Source: Carya illinoinensis (Eukaryota > Streptophyta > Magnoliopsida > Fagales > Juglandaceae). Taken from it: 64,000 nt of DNA. The stretch is from positions 2,480,001 through 2,544,000 of the forward strand of contig NC_056756.1 in assembly GCF_018687715.1 (NCBI RefSeq), in the 5' to 3' direction. Both the position numbers and the translations under genes were made by a program. Shown here one piece after another: positions 26,837 to 37,647 of the stretch. The notes under the pieces are model-generated. The model saw only the letters and a list, made by a program, of their open reading frames with translations, made no database searches and was not told where the DNA came from. Each line of letters starts with the position of its first letter. The stretch's first letter is position 1.

Positions 26837-27136
26837 GTGGTGCGTCATGATGAGAGAGAGAGAGTGAGAGAAATGTGAACTGAGGAACAAAAAAAAAAAA
26901 AAAGAGGAGATGATATTAAACTCTAAATCCAAATGACGTTTCGTGTATTCTATTTTAGTTTCTTCTTTTTTTTTTTTTTTTGTAAACGGTAAGTATAAAA
27001 TGATACCATTTCACTTAAGTGAAACAATTGTTTTATTTAACTTATATATATAAAAATATATATTATATCGACTAGTTTGGATATTTGAATTTGGTTTAAA
27101 CCGGGACCAAACCAGCCCCAACATTAGCTTTATCAA

Positions 27137-28475
27137 TGTTGCCCAGATGACTAACACAAGAGGGGGGGTAAATTGAGTTGTATAAAAAAAATAACAATTA
27201 TAAATCAAATATATAATATAAAATATAAACAAAATATAAAATAACAATAAATATAAAGAGTAAGGGTAAGAGAGAAGCAAACTCAGTATGTTAACGAGGT
27301 TCGGCCCCACTGCCTACGTCCTCGCCTCAAGCTACCCCTTGAGGATTCCCAAATTCACTATTCAACCTCCTTCAGGTGGAGATAGAAACCTATTACACCT
27401 TTGAACAATACCGCTACAAAGGATCCGTGTAGAACACCCTCTACACTTGCAATCACCTTACACGTGGTGATTCAACTATTCCTCGTGTAGAATACTTTCT
27501 ACACACACAAGGGTTATACACACTCTTTTTCTGATACAAGAGCTGATAGTGGGTAGATTATCAGAAAACACTTCTCAATGAGTGAAATAAGAACAATACA
27601 GCGCAAACTATATCTCTCAAAATGAACAAGGATTAAGGCTCAATGCTTAGAGAAGAGAGAATGAAAGCTTTGAATGAATGTTGTATGCTCTTGGTGTTGT
27701 GAATGTGAAGCTCTCAAATGATCTATTTATAGGCATATGAGATTTCATATTCAAATTTAAAAAGATTCACATGTCAAAGACAACATCATTCACTTTTTCA
27801 AAAAATTCAAATAAAAGGTTATTCTTTTTCAATTGTCAAAGACAATATCATTCACTTTTTCAAAGAATTCAAATAAAAGGTTCTTCTTTTTCAATTGTCA
27901 AAGACAACATCATTCACTTTTTCAAAAAAATCAAACCTAATCTTTTACTTTTGGCATATGACAAAATGAGCACACTTTCATTTTCAAAAAATTCAAACCT
28001 AATCTTTTACTTTTTGTATAAGTCTAAAAAAGCATCAATCACTTTTGAAAATATTCAAATAAAACATGCACATGTGAAAGATGACAATCAATCATCTTTA
28101 ATATTTTCAAAGTTCAACCCTTTAATCAAGGCATGCACATGCAAAAGATGACAATCAATCATCTTTCAAAATTTTCAAATTTAATTTTCAAAAATATTCA
28201 TGCACATGTGGAAAATGTATTTTAATGCTTTATGATAAAATATTAATTTTGAGCATTAATCCTAATTTCGAATTTTGAAGAGATTTACAACTTTACTCTA
28301 TAATTTTAATGTGAACTTGTTCCCTTCTTGCTCATGCTTGTTTCCTTGATGTGCTTGACTCCATTGTGTAGACAACTTGAGCTTGAGACTTCTTTATTCT
28401 TTGAATTCATTTGTTATCATCAAAATCCATGTGTAGATTTATAATCACATGAAACTTGAAACCTTGAGTTCAACA
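27137..28475 (-). repeat. 3' LTR of SIRE-like element
   Basis: 1339-bp direct repeat of 34975-36313. Inside, 27772 to about 27957 holds two and a half tandem copies of a 62-bp unit (start TGTCAAAGACAA), which create a long open frame on the plus strand that is not a gene. Confidence 0.95.
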
Positions 28476-28866
28476 ATCTCCCCCTTTTTGATGATGACAA
28501 ATATTTGATAGAACTTGAAACTTGTATTAATACTTAAGCTCCCCCTGAAAATATGCGTTAGTTTTTCAAGCAAAAGTATAAATATAATTCCAAGCATATA
28601 TGACAAGTTTAGCAATTTAAACAGTATTAATGTTCTAATCTAACACTTCTCCCCCTTTTGGCATCATTAAAAAGGATCCGCAACAAGTAAATAGACTGAA
28701 GAAAACGGTGCGTTAGTAGACACTATAGATAGTTGAAAAATGGAGCCGTCTGTGACCCGACAAGTGCTGCAAAGCCTCGAGGCCTAACTCTATGAATTTA
28801 ATACGGCTGAAGATTTAAACAATCGCCTGATGTTGTTGATAAACGGGATTGAAGGCTCCGAGTTTC

Positions 28867-28873
28867 TATAAAA
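28867..28873 (+). promoter_or_regulatory. TATA box of antisense ORF A
   Basis: CTATAAAAAAA about 85 bases before the ATG at 28952 on the plus strand, the spacing expected for a plant core promoter with a short leader. Inferred. Confidence 0.4.
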
Positions 28874-28951
28874 AAATTATCATTTTCATCTATCGGATGC
28901 CAAAAAAATAATCGCTTCTTGACCTGAGTTCTGTTTTTCCACAACGATAGA

Positions 28952-29404
28952 ATGGCTGAGCAATTCTCTTCCACTAATGTTCCAGACTTGAATCAGGAAC
29001 CCTTGACGCATCAATCATCAATCTTCTCTCCTGAGGCCGTCAATACCATGATAGGAGCAGTGAACCGTTTTTCTAGTAAGACTGATTCTGAGATTATTGC
29101 AGAATCAAGAATACTCAATAGTCAATATGCTGCCTCTGTTACGATCATGTCTTGGAGGTTAATGGCGAGGGTGAGTGAGATTGATCATCTTAACATGCAA
29201 ATATTTGAGTTACGACAGAAGCTTGCTAGTAAGGATAGTGAGAATAAAAGGCTAAAGCAAGAAAACCAAGAGTTGAAAAAATTTGCAGATTGGTATGCTC
29301 ATGATCTGCAACCACGAATAGAGGAGCTGGAACGAGAAAGGGTTCAGATACAAGGTCAATATCGGCAGATAACAGCAGAGGTTCATCGTTTACTAGAAAA
29401 ATAG
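28952..29404 (+). CDS. Antisense ORF A of the SIRE-like element: coiled-coil protein, 150 aa
   Basis: Unknown protein lying between pol and the 3' LTR, on the strand opposite to gag-pol. Residues 1-40 are low in structure (PDLNQEP). Residues 43-90 form a conserved block shared with ORF B (K-[TS]-D-S-[ED]..., then Y-x-x-S and S-x-R-L-x-A). Residues 74-135 are rich in Glu, Lys, Gln and Leu with heptad spacing (ELRQKLASKDSENKRLKQEN), a predicted coiled coil. No membrane segment, zinc knuckle or catalytic motif is seen. A TATA-like box sits 85 bases upstream. Additional antisense ORFs are known in some plant LTR elements (for example Grande gene 23), with unclear functions. A role in binding nucleic acid or regulating the element would be conjecture. 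Confidence 0.65.
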   Translation: MAEQFSSTNVPDLNQEPLTHQSSIFSPEAVNTMIGAVNRFSSKTDSEIIAESRILNSQYAASVTIMSWRLMARVSEIDHLNMQIFELRQKLASKDSENKRLKQENQELKKFADWYAHDLQPRIEELERERVQIQGQYRQITAEVHRLLEK

Positions 29405-29536
29405 GGACAATCTACTGTTAATCTCTCTGGGTTAGTAAGAAAACTTTTGATAATGTGTGTCCAGCATATTTTGTATTTCTTTTGACTAAAGAAGATTTGA
29501 AGAGAAAATAGTTTGTCTTATTCTTTATGCTATCTC

Positions 29537-29544
29537 TATAAAAT
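29537..29544 (+). promoter_or_regulatory. TATA box of antisense ORF B
   Basis: CTCTATAAAATCAG context, a good plant TATA box, about 110 bases before the ATG at 29648. It makes the in-frame upstream codon at 29513 (not an ATG) unlikely as a start. Confidence 0.5.
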
Positions 29545-29647
29545 CAGTCCGGAAGTTCATCCAATCCGCATCAAGTTTTCATCTCATCTCTATAACTCAT
29601 CTGCATTCCTTCAGCATTTTCGTTTTAAACCTTCTATTCTTTTCTCA

Positions 29648-30085
29648 ATGGCTCATTCTTCTAACATTTCTCTAGATCCATCCATGAGGCATTCTGCATC
29701 TCAACCTCCTGTCCTTTCTGCAGCTGCCATTGGTGCCATGTTGCAACAAGAAAATAATAATCTGACTAATAAGTCAGATTCTGATGCTATTTATGACTTG
29801 GTGAGTCTTGGGACTCGCTACTCTTCCTCTATTGTTGCTTTTTCTCAGCGGCTACAAGCCAAAAATCATGAAGTTGAAAGGCTCAAAGAACAAATTGTTG
29901 TACTTCAACGAATTGTTCAAGAGTCTCATACAAGGGAAGGAATCATTCGGCAGAAGAATAAACAGTTGAAATCTTTATTAGATTCTTCATTCCGCTTGCC
30001 GGTTCCTATGAATAAGAATGACATGATATTGTATGAGGAGAATGAGCGTCTCAAACATGAGGCTAAGAATCTCAAGTTTATGTAA
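29648..30085 (+). CDS. Antisense ORF B of the SIRE-like element: paralogue of ORF A, 145 aa
   Basis: The start is set at the first ATG (MAHSSNISLD); the open frame extends upstream to 29513 without ATG. Residues 42-89 align without gaps to residues 43-90 of ORF A, with 16 of 48 identical by my count and many conservative pairs. A coiled coil follows (residues about 70-112, VERLKEQIVVLQRIVQ) and another short helix at the C-terminus (ENERLKHEAKNLKFM). The stop at 30083-30085 lies 48 bases from the pol stop on the other strand, so the two coding regions converge. No known family recognised; the pair looks like an internal duplication. Confidence 0.65.
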   Translation: MAHSSNISLDPSMRHSASQPPVLSAAAIGAMLQQENNNLTNKSDSDAIYDLVSLGTRYSSSIVAFSQRLQAKNHEVERLKEQIVVLQRIVQESHTREGIIRQKNKQLKSLLDSSFRLPVPMNKNDMILYEENERLKHEAKNLKFM

Positions 30086-30133
30086 AAGTATTTAAAAAAT
30101 CTATCTCTATTTTTATTGATTCTCGTCTATCTT

Positions 30134-31777
30134 TTAAGAGATATTCATAGCATGCATCATACCTATTTCTCTTCTGATCATACATAATCTATCTTCTGGT
30201 AAAGGTTTTGTGAAAATATCTGCTAACTGATCGTGTGTGTTTGTGAATTCTAATACTATATCGCCTTTCTGCACATGATCTCGAAGAAAATGATATCTTA
30301 TTTCAATATGCTTAGTTCTAGAATGTTGTATTGGGTTCTTTGAAAGATTTATAGCACTTGTATTATCACATTTGATTGGAATGTGATTATACTTGAGTTT
30401 AAAATCTTCAAGTTGTTGTTTCATGTAGAGAACTTGAGCACAACAACTACCCGCAGCAACATATTCTGCCTCAGCAGTAGATAGTGCAACAGAATTTTGT
30501 TTTTTACTAAACCAGGAAATTAATGCATGACCTAAGAAATGGCATGCTCCACTAGTGCTTTTTCGATCTATTTTACAGCCAGCATAATCTGCATCTGTGT
30601 AGCTGATTAGATCGAAAGATGTGTGCTTAGGGTACCATAACCCTAGGTTAATTGTACCACTAAGATATCTAAGAATGCGCTTAACTGCAATTAAATGTGA
30701 TTCTTTTGGAGATGATTGAAAACGTGCACATAAGCACACACTAAACATAATATCTGGTCTACTGGCTGTTAAATATAATAAGCTACCAATCATACCTCGA
30801 TATATCTTCGAGTCAACTGGCTTACCGGATTCATCTTTATCAAGTTTAGTTGATGGGCTCATTGGTGTTCCAATTTCCTTAGCATTTTCCATCCCAAACT
30901 TCTTCAGTAATTCCTTAATATATTTTGATTGATTGATGAATGTCCCACTTTTTGCTTGCTTAATTTGCAATCCGAGAAAGAATGTAAGTTCACTCATCAT
31001 GCTCATCTCAAATTCTTCCTGCATAGTCTTAGCAAAAACTTGACACATATTTTCATTAGTAGCACCGAATATTATATCATCAACATAAATCTGAAGCAAA
31101 AGAATATCATCATTTTCATATTTAATGAAAAGAGTTGTGTCGATTTTTCCTCTTGAAAAACCTTTTTCAATCAAGAAACCACTGAGTCTCTCGTACCAAG
31201 CTCTAGGAGCTTGTTTAAGTCCATATAGTGCTTTTGTGAGTTTGAAAACATGATTTGGGGAAATATGATTTTCAAAACCTGGAAGTTGCTCAACATATAC
31301 CTCTTCATTTATAAAACCATTTAAGAAAGCACTTTTAACATCCATTTGAAAAAGTTTGAAATTTTTATAACAAACATATGCAAGTAGCATTCGAATAGCT
31401 TCTAATCTTGCGACAGGTGCATATGTCTCATCATAATCGATTCCTTCTTCTTGATTAAAACCTTGGGCTACAAGTCGAGCCTTATTTCTAGTAATGACTT
31501 CAGACTCATCTTTCTTGTTTCTAAAAACCCATTTTGTTCCAATAATAGTATGATTTTTGGGTCTAGGAACAAGTATCCAAACATCATTTCTTTCAAATTG
31601 ATTCAACTCTTCTTGCATAGTTAGAATCCAAGATTCATCAAGAAGTGCGTCATCAATATTTTTGGGTTCAAGTTGAGATAGAAAAGCAGTATGATTACAA
31701 ATATTTCTAAGAGATGATCGAGTACTTACACCTTGTGAAGGTTCTCCTAAAATTTGTTCCACTGAATGATCTTTCAC
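30134..31777 (-). CDS. SIRE-like reverse transcriptase-RNase H region
   Basis: About 547 codons. RT motifs: [57 protein letters not shown], and the catalytic YVDDIIFGA. RNase [58 protein letters not shown]. It joins in frame to the integrase part after a single TAG at 31850-31852, so the first residues here are the linker rather than a real start. The catalytic residues appear intact. Confidence 0.9.
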   Translation of the reverse strand: MKDHSVEQILGEPSQGVSTRSSLRNICNHTAFLSQLEPKNIDDALLDESWILTMQEELNQFERNDVWILVPRPKNHTIIGTKWVFRNKKDESEVITRNKARLVAQGFNQEEGIDYDETYAPVARLEAIRMLLAYVCYKNFKLFQMDVKSAFLNGFINEEVYVEQLPGFENHISPNHVFKLTKALYGLKQAPRAWYERLSGFLIEKGFSRGKIDTTLFIKYENDDILLLQIYVDDIIFGATNENMCQVFAKTMQEEFEMSMMSELTFFLGLQIKQAKSGTFINQSKYIKELLKKFGMENAKEIGTPMSPSTKLDKDESGKPVDSKIYRGMIGSLLYLTASRPDIMFSVCLCARFQSSPKESHLIAVKRILRYLSGTINLGLWYPKHTSFDLISYTDADYAGCKIDRKSTSGACHFLGHALISWFSKKQNSVALSTAEAEYVAAGSCCAQVLYMKQQLEDFKLKYNHIPIKCDNTSAINLSKNPIQHSRTKHIEIRYHFLRDHVQKGDIVLEFTNTHDQLADIFTKPLPEDRLCMIRREIGMMHAMNIS

Positions 31778-31849
31778 AAATTTCCACTGTTTGGTTGCAT
31801 CTTGTATTAAATTTTGATGATCTTTCCTGATGGCTCCATGTTGAACTTC

Positions 31850-33223
31850 CTATATTGCTTTCTCTTTGTTGAGATTGAGACTTTCTGTGTTATTTATACC
31901 TTCTGTTTCTTCATCAATAGATTTCTTGGAGAGTGGAGAATTAGATTCATCAAATACTACATGCATAGATTCTTGTACAGTCAAAGTCTTTTTGTTGAAT
32001 ACTCTATAAGCTTTACTATTAGTAGAATACCCGAGAAAGATACCTTCATCAGATTTTGTATCAAACTTGCCTAAATTATCTCTGTCATTCAAAATAAAAC
32101 ATTTGCATCCAAATACATGAAAGTAACCAATGTTGGGCTTTTTCTCATTCCAAAGCTCATAGGGGGTTTTATCTAACTTAGACCTTAACATAACTCTATT
32201 TATAACATAACATGCAGTACTTACCGCTTCGGCCCAAAAATAACTAGGCAAGTTATTCTCATTGAGCATTGTTCTTGCCATTTTTTGAAGAGATCTATTT
32301 TTCCTCTCTACTACCCCATTTTGTTGAGGAGTTCGAGGAGCAGAAAAATTATGTATAAAACCGTTTTCATCACAAAATGTTTCAATATTTTTATTAACAA
32401 ACTCTTTTCCCCTATCACTTCGGATACTTGAAATAGTATAGCCCTTTTCATTTTGAATTCTCTTGCATAACTTGGTAAAGGCATTATGTGCCTCATCTTT
32501 ATGAGCAAAAAAGATGACCCAAGTATATCTAGAGAAATCATCAACAATAACAAATGCATAATATTTTCCTCCTAGACTTGCAACTCTATTTGGTCCAAAA
32601 AGATCCATGTGTATCAGTTGCAATGGTCTAGTAGTGGAAATATGTTTCTTAGTTTTAAAAGAAGTTTTTGTTTGTTTACCAAATTGACATGCATCACAAA
32701 TTTTGTCTTTAAGAAAATATGTTTTTGGTAAACCTCTCACAAGATCATTTTTTGAAAGTTTGGAAATAAGTTCCATGTTGGCATGACCTAATCTTCTATG
32801 CCATAACCAACTAGTTTCATTTTGAGCTGACAGGCAAATAGCATCTTGTGAGGTAGTTTCTTCAAAATTAATTGTATAAACATTATTGTTTCTAAAAGCA
32901 ATAAAACAAATATTACAATCATGATCATTCAAAATAATGCATTTATCCATTTTAAAAGTAACTGTAAATCCTTTATCACATAATTGACTTATGCTCAAAA
33001 GATTATGTTTTAAACCTTCAACAAGTAGAACATCTTCAATTATGAGAGAAGATTCATTACCAATTTTACCTATTCCCACGATCTTCCCTTTCGAGTTGTC
33101 TCCAAATGTCACGTGTCCTTCTTCTTTAGATCTAAGATCAAAGAACTTAGTCTTGTCTCCCGTCATGTGTCTTGAACATCCACTATCTAAAAACCACTTA
33201 TTTTTGCTTGTGGATGACTTCAT
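31850..33223 (-). pseudogene. SIRE-like protease-integrase region, ends at a premature TAG
   Basis: Protease WFLDSGCSRHMTGD; integrase zinc finger (LWHRRLGHANMELI ... CDACQFGKQ), LIHMDLFGPN, FVIVDDFSRYTWV, SDRGKEF and NGVVERKNR giving D, D and E of the catalytic triad. The C-terminal GKCFILNDRDNLGKFD-like region follows. A TAG at 31850-31852 separates it in frame from the RT; 72 bases lie between the two open segments. Upstream, a stop at 33282-33284 and a frame change separate it from gag. Confidence 0.9.
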
Positions 33224-33281
33224 GCATACCTATAAAAACAATTAAAATGATTTTTCTTGGTACCCAAGTTATTTGGGTCCT

Positions 33282-34915
33282 TTATTTATTAGTATTAGAA
33301 GAAACAAGATTTTTAGGTACCCATATGGCCCTAATAGTCATTGTATGATTTCTTCTAATAGGACAAGTATGATAATTATGACCATTTCTATTACAAAAAT
33401 TACAAATAGCTTGTGACATATATGAAAAATTTGAATGATTATAATAATATCCCTTTTTGACAAAATTATTTTTATGAAAAGAATTTTGAATATTAGTCTT
33501 TGAGGTAGAATAATTATCAAAGAAATTTTTATAAGGTTTGTATTTTTGTTTTGGCATATATCCCAAACCTGCCTTGTCAAAAACACATCTTTGACTACCA
33601 AGAAGTTTTTCAAAATTTCTTTTTCCATTTGTAAAGTTTTCAACAATATTTTCTAAATCGGTTTTCTTCTTATTCAATTCAAAATTTTCATCTTTCAAAA
33701 TGATACTTTCTTTTCTTAAAATTTCAATTTCGTTTGTTAAAGAAGAATTTTTTTTTTCAAAGCAGTATACTTGATACCCAATTTTTCAAATTCCTCATAA
33801 ATCTCTTCTAAAACATTTTGCAATTCTTCATATGAAGGATTTTCAATATTATCAAGATTTGTTACCTCAATGTCATCTTTAGCCATAAGACAAAAATTTG
33901 CTGATTCTTCATTGCTTGCTTCACTATCTGAGCTACTTGAATCATCATCCCATGTAGCTTTCATTGCTTTCTTGCCCTTGTTTCGATCTTTCTTTAGCAG
34001 AGGACAATCTGGCTTGATATGACCAGGTTTATTGCATTTATAACAAATTAAAGTATCGTTTTTACCTGAATCTTTCTTGGAAAACTTTTTGAAAGATTTC
34101 CTCGGAGGAGTTCTATTTTTCTTCAAGAACCTCTGAATTCTTCTTGTTATCATCGCAACTTCTTCATCTTTATCGTCATTTTCCTCATCTTCATCACTTT
34201 CACTTTCATGAGGAACAACTTTAAGTGCTAAGCTCTTCTTTGGCTTTCCTTCTTCTTCTCCTCTTTTCAATGTGTACTCATGGGTGATAAGTGACCCGAT
34301 GAGTTCATTGACTTCGAGCTTCTTGAGGTCTCTAGCTTCAAGAATCGCTGTAACTTTTGATTCCCAACGTTTGGGTAAAGAGTTGAGAATTTTTCTTACT
34401 ATCTCCACCTTGGAATAAACTTTGCCAAGAGCTGTCAAGCTGTTTATGATGTTAGTAAAATGAGTGTGCATACTAGAAATAGATTCATCATCATTCATCT
34501 TAAACATTTCATATTCATGAGTAAGAATATAAATTTTTGATTCCTTTACTTGCGAAGTTCCTTCATAAGTTACTTCCAAGTTATCCCAAATTTCCTTTGC
34601 CGTAGCGCAATTCATTATTCTATTAAACTCTTTTCCATTAAGAGCATTATATAATAAATTCATAGCAGTTAAATTTAAAGTATAAAGTCTATCGTCTTCA
34701 CGATCAAACTCTTCTTCTTCCTTTTTGACCTTTACTCCATCAACTACTTTTGTTGGAATATAAGGTTCATTTACAATACATTTCCAGATTTCTCTACCTT
34801 GAACTTGAAGAAATATTCTCATTCTAACTTTCCAGAATGAGTAATTATCTCCACAAAAGAGTGGAGGCCGACTGCTAGATTGACCTTCACCAAATGAAGC
34901 TGCAATGTTAGCCAT
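33282..34915 (-). pseudogene. SIRE-like gag, frameshifted in an A run
   Basis: Starts at the ATG at 34915 (MANIAASFGEG), 46 bases inside the primer-binding site. The first 392 codons (to 33737) carry the UBN2-type gag domain (NYSFWKVRMRIFLQ) and zinc knuckle CYKCNKPGHIKPDC. The frame is then lost at a run of about ten A (33748-33757) and continues in another frame at 33282-33698 with a coiled-coil stretch and a second zinc knuckle CNFCNRNGHNYHTC. A dual-knuckle gag is a feature of this lineage. The indel in the homopolymer is a probable replication slip. Confidence 0.85.
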
Positions 34916-34960
34916 AAGATCTTAACTCAAAAGATAGCTAATCTTATAATAGAGCTCTTA

Positions 34961-34972
34961 GCTCTGATACCA
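34961..34972 (-). other. Primer-binding site of SIRE-like element
   Basis: TGGTATCAGAGC on the minus strand, two bases from the 5' LTR edge; complementary to initiator tRNA-Met. Confidence 0.85.
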
Positions 34973-34974
34973 AT

Positions 34975-36313
34975 TGTTGCCCAAATGACTAACACAAGAG
35001 GGGGGGTGAATTGAGTTGTATAAACAAAATAACAATTATAAATCAAATATATAATATAAAATATAAACAAAATATAAAATAACAATAAATATAAAGAGTA
35101 AGGGTAAGAGAGAAGCAAACTCAGTATGTTAACGAGGTTCGGCCCCACTGCCTACGTCCTCGCCTCAAGCTACCCCTTGAGGATTCCCAAATTCACTATT
35201 CAACCTCCTTCAGGTGGAGATAGAAACCTATTACACCTTTGAACAATACCGCTACAAAGGATCCGTATAGAACACCCTCTACACTTGCAATCACCTTACA
35301 CGTGGTGATTCAACTATTCCTCGTGTAGAATACTTTCTACACACACAAGGGTTATACACACCCTTTTTCTGATACAAGAGCTGATAGTGGGTAGGTTATC
35401 AGAAAACACTCCTCAATGAGTGAAATAAGAACAATACAGCGCAGACTATATCTCTCAAAATGAACAAGGATTAAGGCTCAATGCTTAGAGAAGAGAGAAT
35501 GAAAGCTTTGAATGAATGTTGTATGCTCTTGGTGTTGTGAATGTGAAGCTCTCAAATGATCTATTTATAGGCATATGAGATTTCATATTCAAATTTAAAA
35601 AGATTCACATGTCAAAGACAACATCATTCACTTTTTCAAAAAATTCAAATAAAAGGTTCTTCTTTTTCAATTGTCAAAGACAATATCATTCACTTTTTCA
35701 AAGAATTCAAATAAAAGGTTCTTCTTTTTCAATTGTCAAAGACAACATCATTCACTTTTTCAAAAAAAATCAACCTAATCTTTTACTTTTGGCATATGAC
35801 AAAATGAGCACACTTTCATTTTCAAAAAATTCAAACCTAATCTTTTACTTTTTGTATAAGTCTAAAAAAGCATCAATCACTTTTGAAAATATTCAAATAA
35901 AACATGCACATGTGAAAGATGACAATCAATCATCTTTAATATTTTCAAAGTTCAACCCTTTAATCAAGGCATGCACATGCAAAAGATGACAATCAATCAT
36001 CTTTCAAAATTTTCAAATTTAATTTTCAAAAATATTCATGCACATGTGGAAAATGTATTTTAATGCTTTATGATAAAATATTAATTTTGAGCATTAATCC
36101 TAATTTCGAATTTTGAAGAGATTTACAACTTTACTCTATAATTTTAATGTGAACTTGTTCCCTTCTTGCTCATGCTTGTTTCCTTGATGTGCTTGATTCC
36201 ATTGTGTAGACAACTTGAGCTTGAGACTTCTTTATTCTTTGAATTCATTTGTTATCATCAAAATCCATGTGTAGATTTATAATCACATGAAACTTGAAAC
36301 CTTGAGTTCGACA
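34975..36313 (-). repeat. 5' LTR of SIRE-like element
   Basis: 1339-bp direct repeat of 27137-28475, followed by the target duplication ATCAA at 36314-36318. It carries the same internal 62-bp tandem repeats. Confidence 0.95.
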
Positions 36314-36888
36314 ATCAATTTCCTCCGTTGACCGATTGGTTTTCTACCGGATTAGGCTAATTTCATTGGTTTTTAAACAATCCTACTTTTTTTTCATATA
36401 ATTAATATACAAATTTGTTCTTCTTGAAAGAATTTCATAAGATAGTTTTATTAGTAAAGCAAAGGAATGAAAGCTCATACAAATGGAACATTCAATGAAT
36501 TTATTTTTTAAATAAAAAATTTATCAATTCTCGGGTTAGGAGGTAATACCCAAGAAACTTACCAATAAATCAATTGATGTTCCATAAAAGAATTCTATCT
36601 ACTCAAAAGCTATATATGATGGGATTCTTTTGAAAAGGAAATATTCAGTTTTTTCAAACATGTTGAATTGAGTACAAGATGGGATGGACCTACAATTAGG
36701 CTATTCCCTATTCCTCACATGCAACATAGATATGCTTTTGATTCTTAGTACCTAATTGCTATATATTAATATTTCCTTTTCTTAGACCTTGAATTTTGAG
36801 GAGTGAGCGATTGGGCATTCTTTTAAAAAAGAAATATTCAGTTTTTTCAAACACGTTGAATCGAGGACAAGGATGGAATGGACATATA

Positions 36889-37615
36889 TATTAGGCTATT
36901 GCTTACACGCTATGCTTTTGATTCTTAACAACTGCTATCAGTATGTCTTTTCTTATAGGATTGTTATTAGATTATGCACGTGTAAAATGTAAATGATATT
37001 TTTGATGAATATAAGATAAATTTAGATATTAGCTATTTTATTTCACATAAATCTCTACATTGAAATATTTTTTTTTATTATTATATAATACTAAAATAAT
37101 ATGAGATGAATTTAATTTTGACTATTTCATTCATATCAAATCTCTATATTTGATTATTTATTTATTCATTATATAGTAATAAAATAATATTAACCTAAAA
37201 AGATATTTAATTTGGATAGTTTTTATTTATTTAATTTTATTATGAATTTAAAATTTAATTTTTTAATTATTTAATTAATTTAGCTCATGAATTAAAGTTA
37301 CTGGATCTGATGCAAGATGAAATTAAAGCTACCAGGATATATCTAAGCCAGAGAAGAGAGATGGAGAGTTACAATAAATTAATAAAATAAAGATTTAATA
37401 ATTGTACAGTTGCAATCAAATTTGATATTTCCTTTCTAATTACTATAGCTAAAAGTTATAAAATTTATATTTGCATAATCTACTGCAGATAATTTTAATG
37501 TCTAATAGGTAAAAAGTGACTTTAATTTTAGATTTGCATATTCCGATGAGACTGTTCTTAGACCTTGAATGGTGGCGTGAAGATGTCATGACATGAAGAC
37601 TGTATTCTTGATTTC
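36889..37615. other. AT-rich region upstream of the aminotransferase gene
   Basis: Holds an AT-rich MITE-like block (about 36960-37560) whose right end reads GATGAGACTGTTCTTA, the complement of the GAGCAATCTCAT end seen near 19550. The gene promoter must lie here or further up. A potential splice acceptor (TTGATTTCAG, ending 37617) 30 bases before the ATG hints at an upstream leader or transit-peptide exon. Confidence 0.4.
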
Positions 37616-37647
37616 AGCCGCGTGAGGCCAACTCAGTTATCATACTC

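Larger units (their letters stand above)
27137..36313 (-). mobile_element. SIRE-like Ty1/copia retrotransposon 2 (9.2 kb, young)
   Basis: Two LTRs of identical length, 1339 bp (27137-28475 and 34975-36313), with TG...CA ends. The target duplication ATCAA lies at 27132-27136 and 36314-36318. The primer-binding site TGGTATCAGAGC (minus strand) is at 34961-34972 and a purine tract AAAAAGGGGGAGAT abuts the left LTR (28476-28489). By eye the LTRs differ at about a dozen sites, around 1%, so insertion was recent. Size, LTR length and RT motifs resemble the SIRE/Maximus lineage. Gag is at 33737-34915 (continuing to 33282), protease-integrase at 31850-33223, RT-RNase H at 30134-31777. Two opposite-strand genes occupy 28952-30085. 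Confidence 0.95.
25634..36888. repeat. 2.1-kb tandem duplication, unit 2, split by the SIRE-like element
   Basis: Homologous to unit 1 from 25634 to 27136 and from 36319 to about 36888, i.e. 1.5 kb plus 0.57 kb, the same total length as unit 1. The LTR element with its ATCAA duplication accounts for the whole interruption. Unit 1 shows the empty site near 25068. Confidence 0.85.

Noticed and set aside
27771..28151. 126-codon plus-strand frame, also present at 35609-35989
   Set aside because: It lies inside both LTRs and comes from the 62-bp internal tandem repeat; no protein family features.
33746..33757. Programmed frameshift in gag of the SIRE-like element
   Set aside because: A run of about ten A is a common slip site; nothing else suggests recoding, and the element has other disabling changes.
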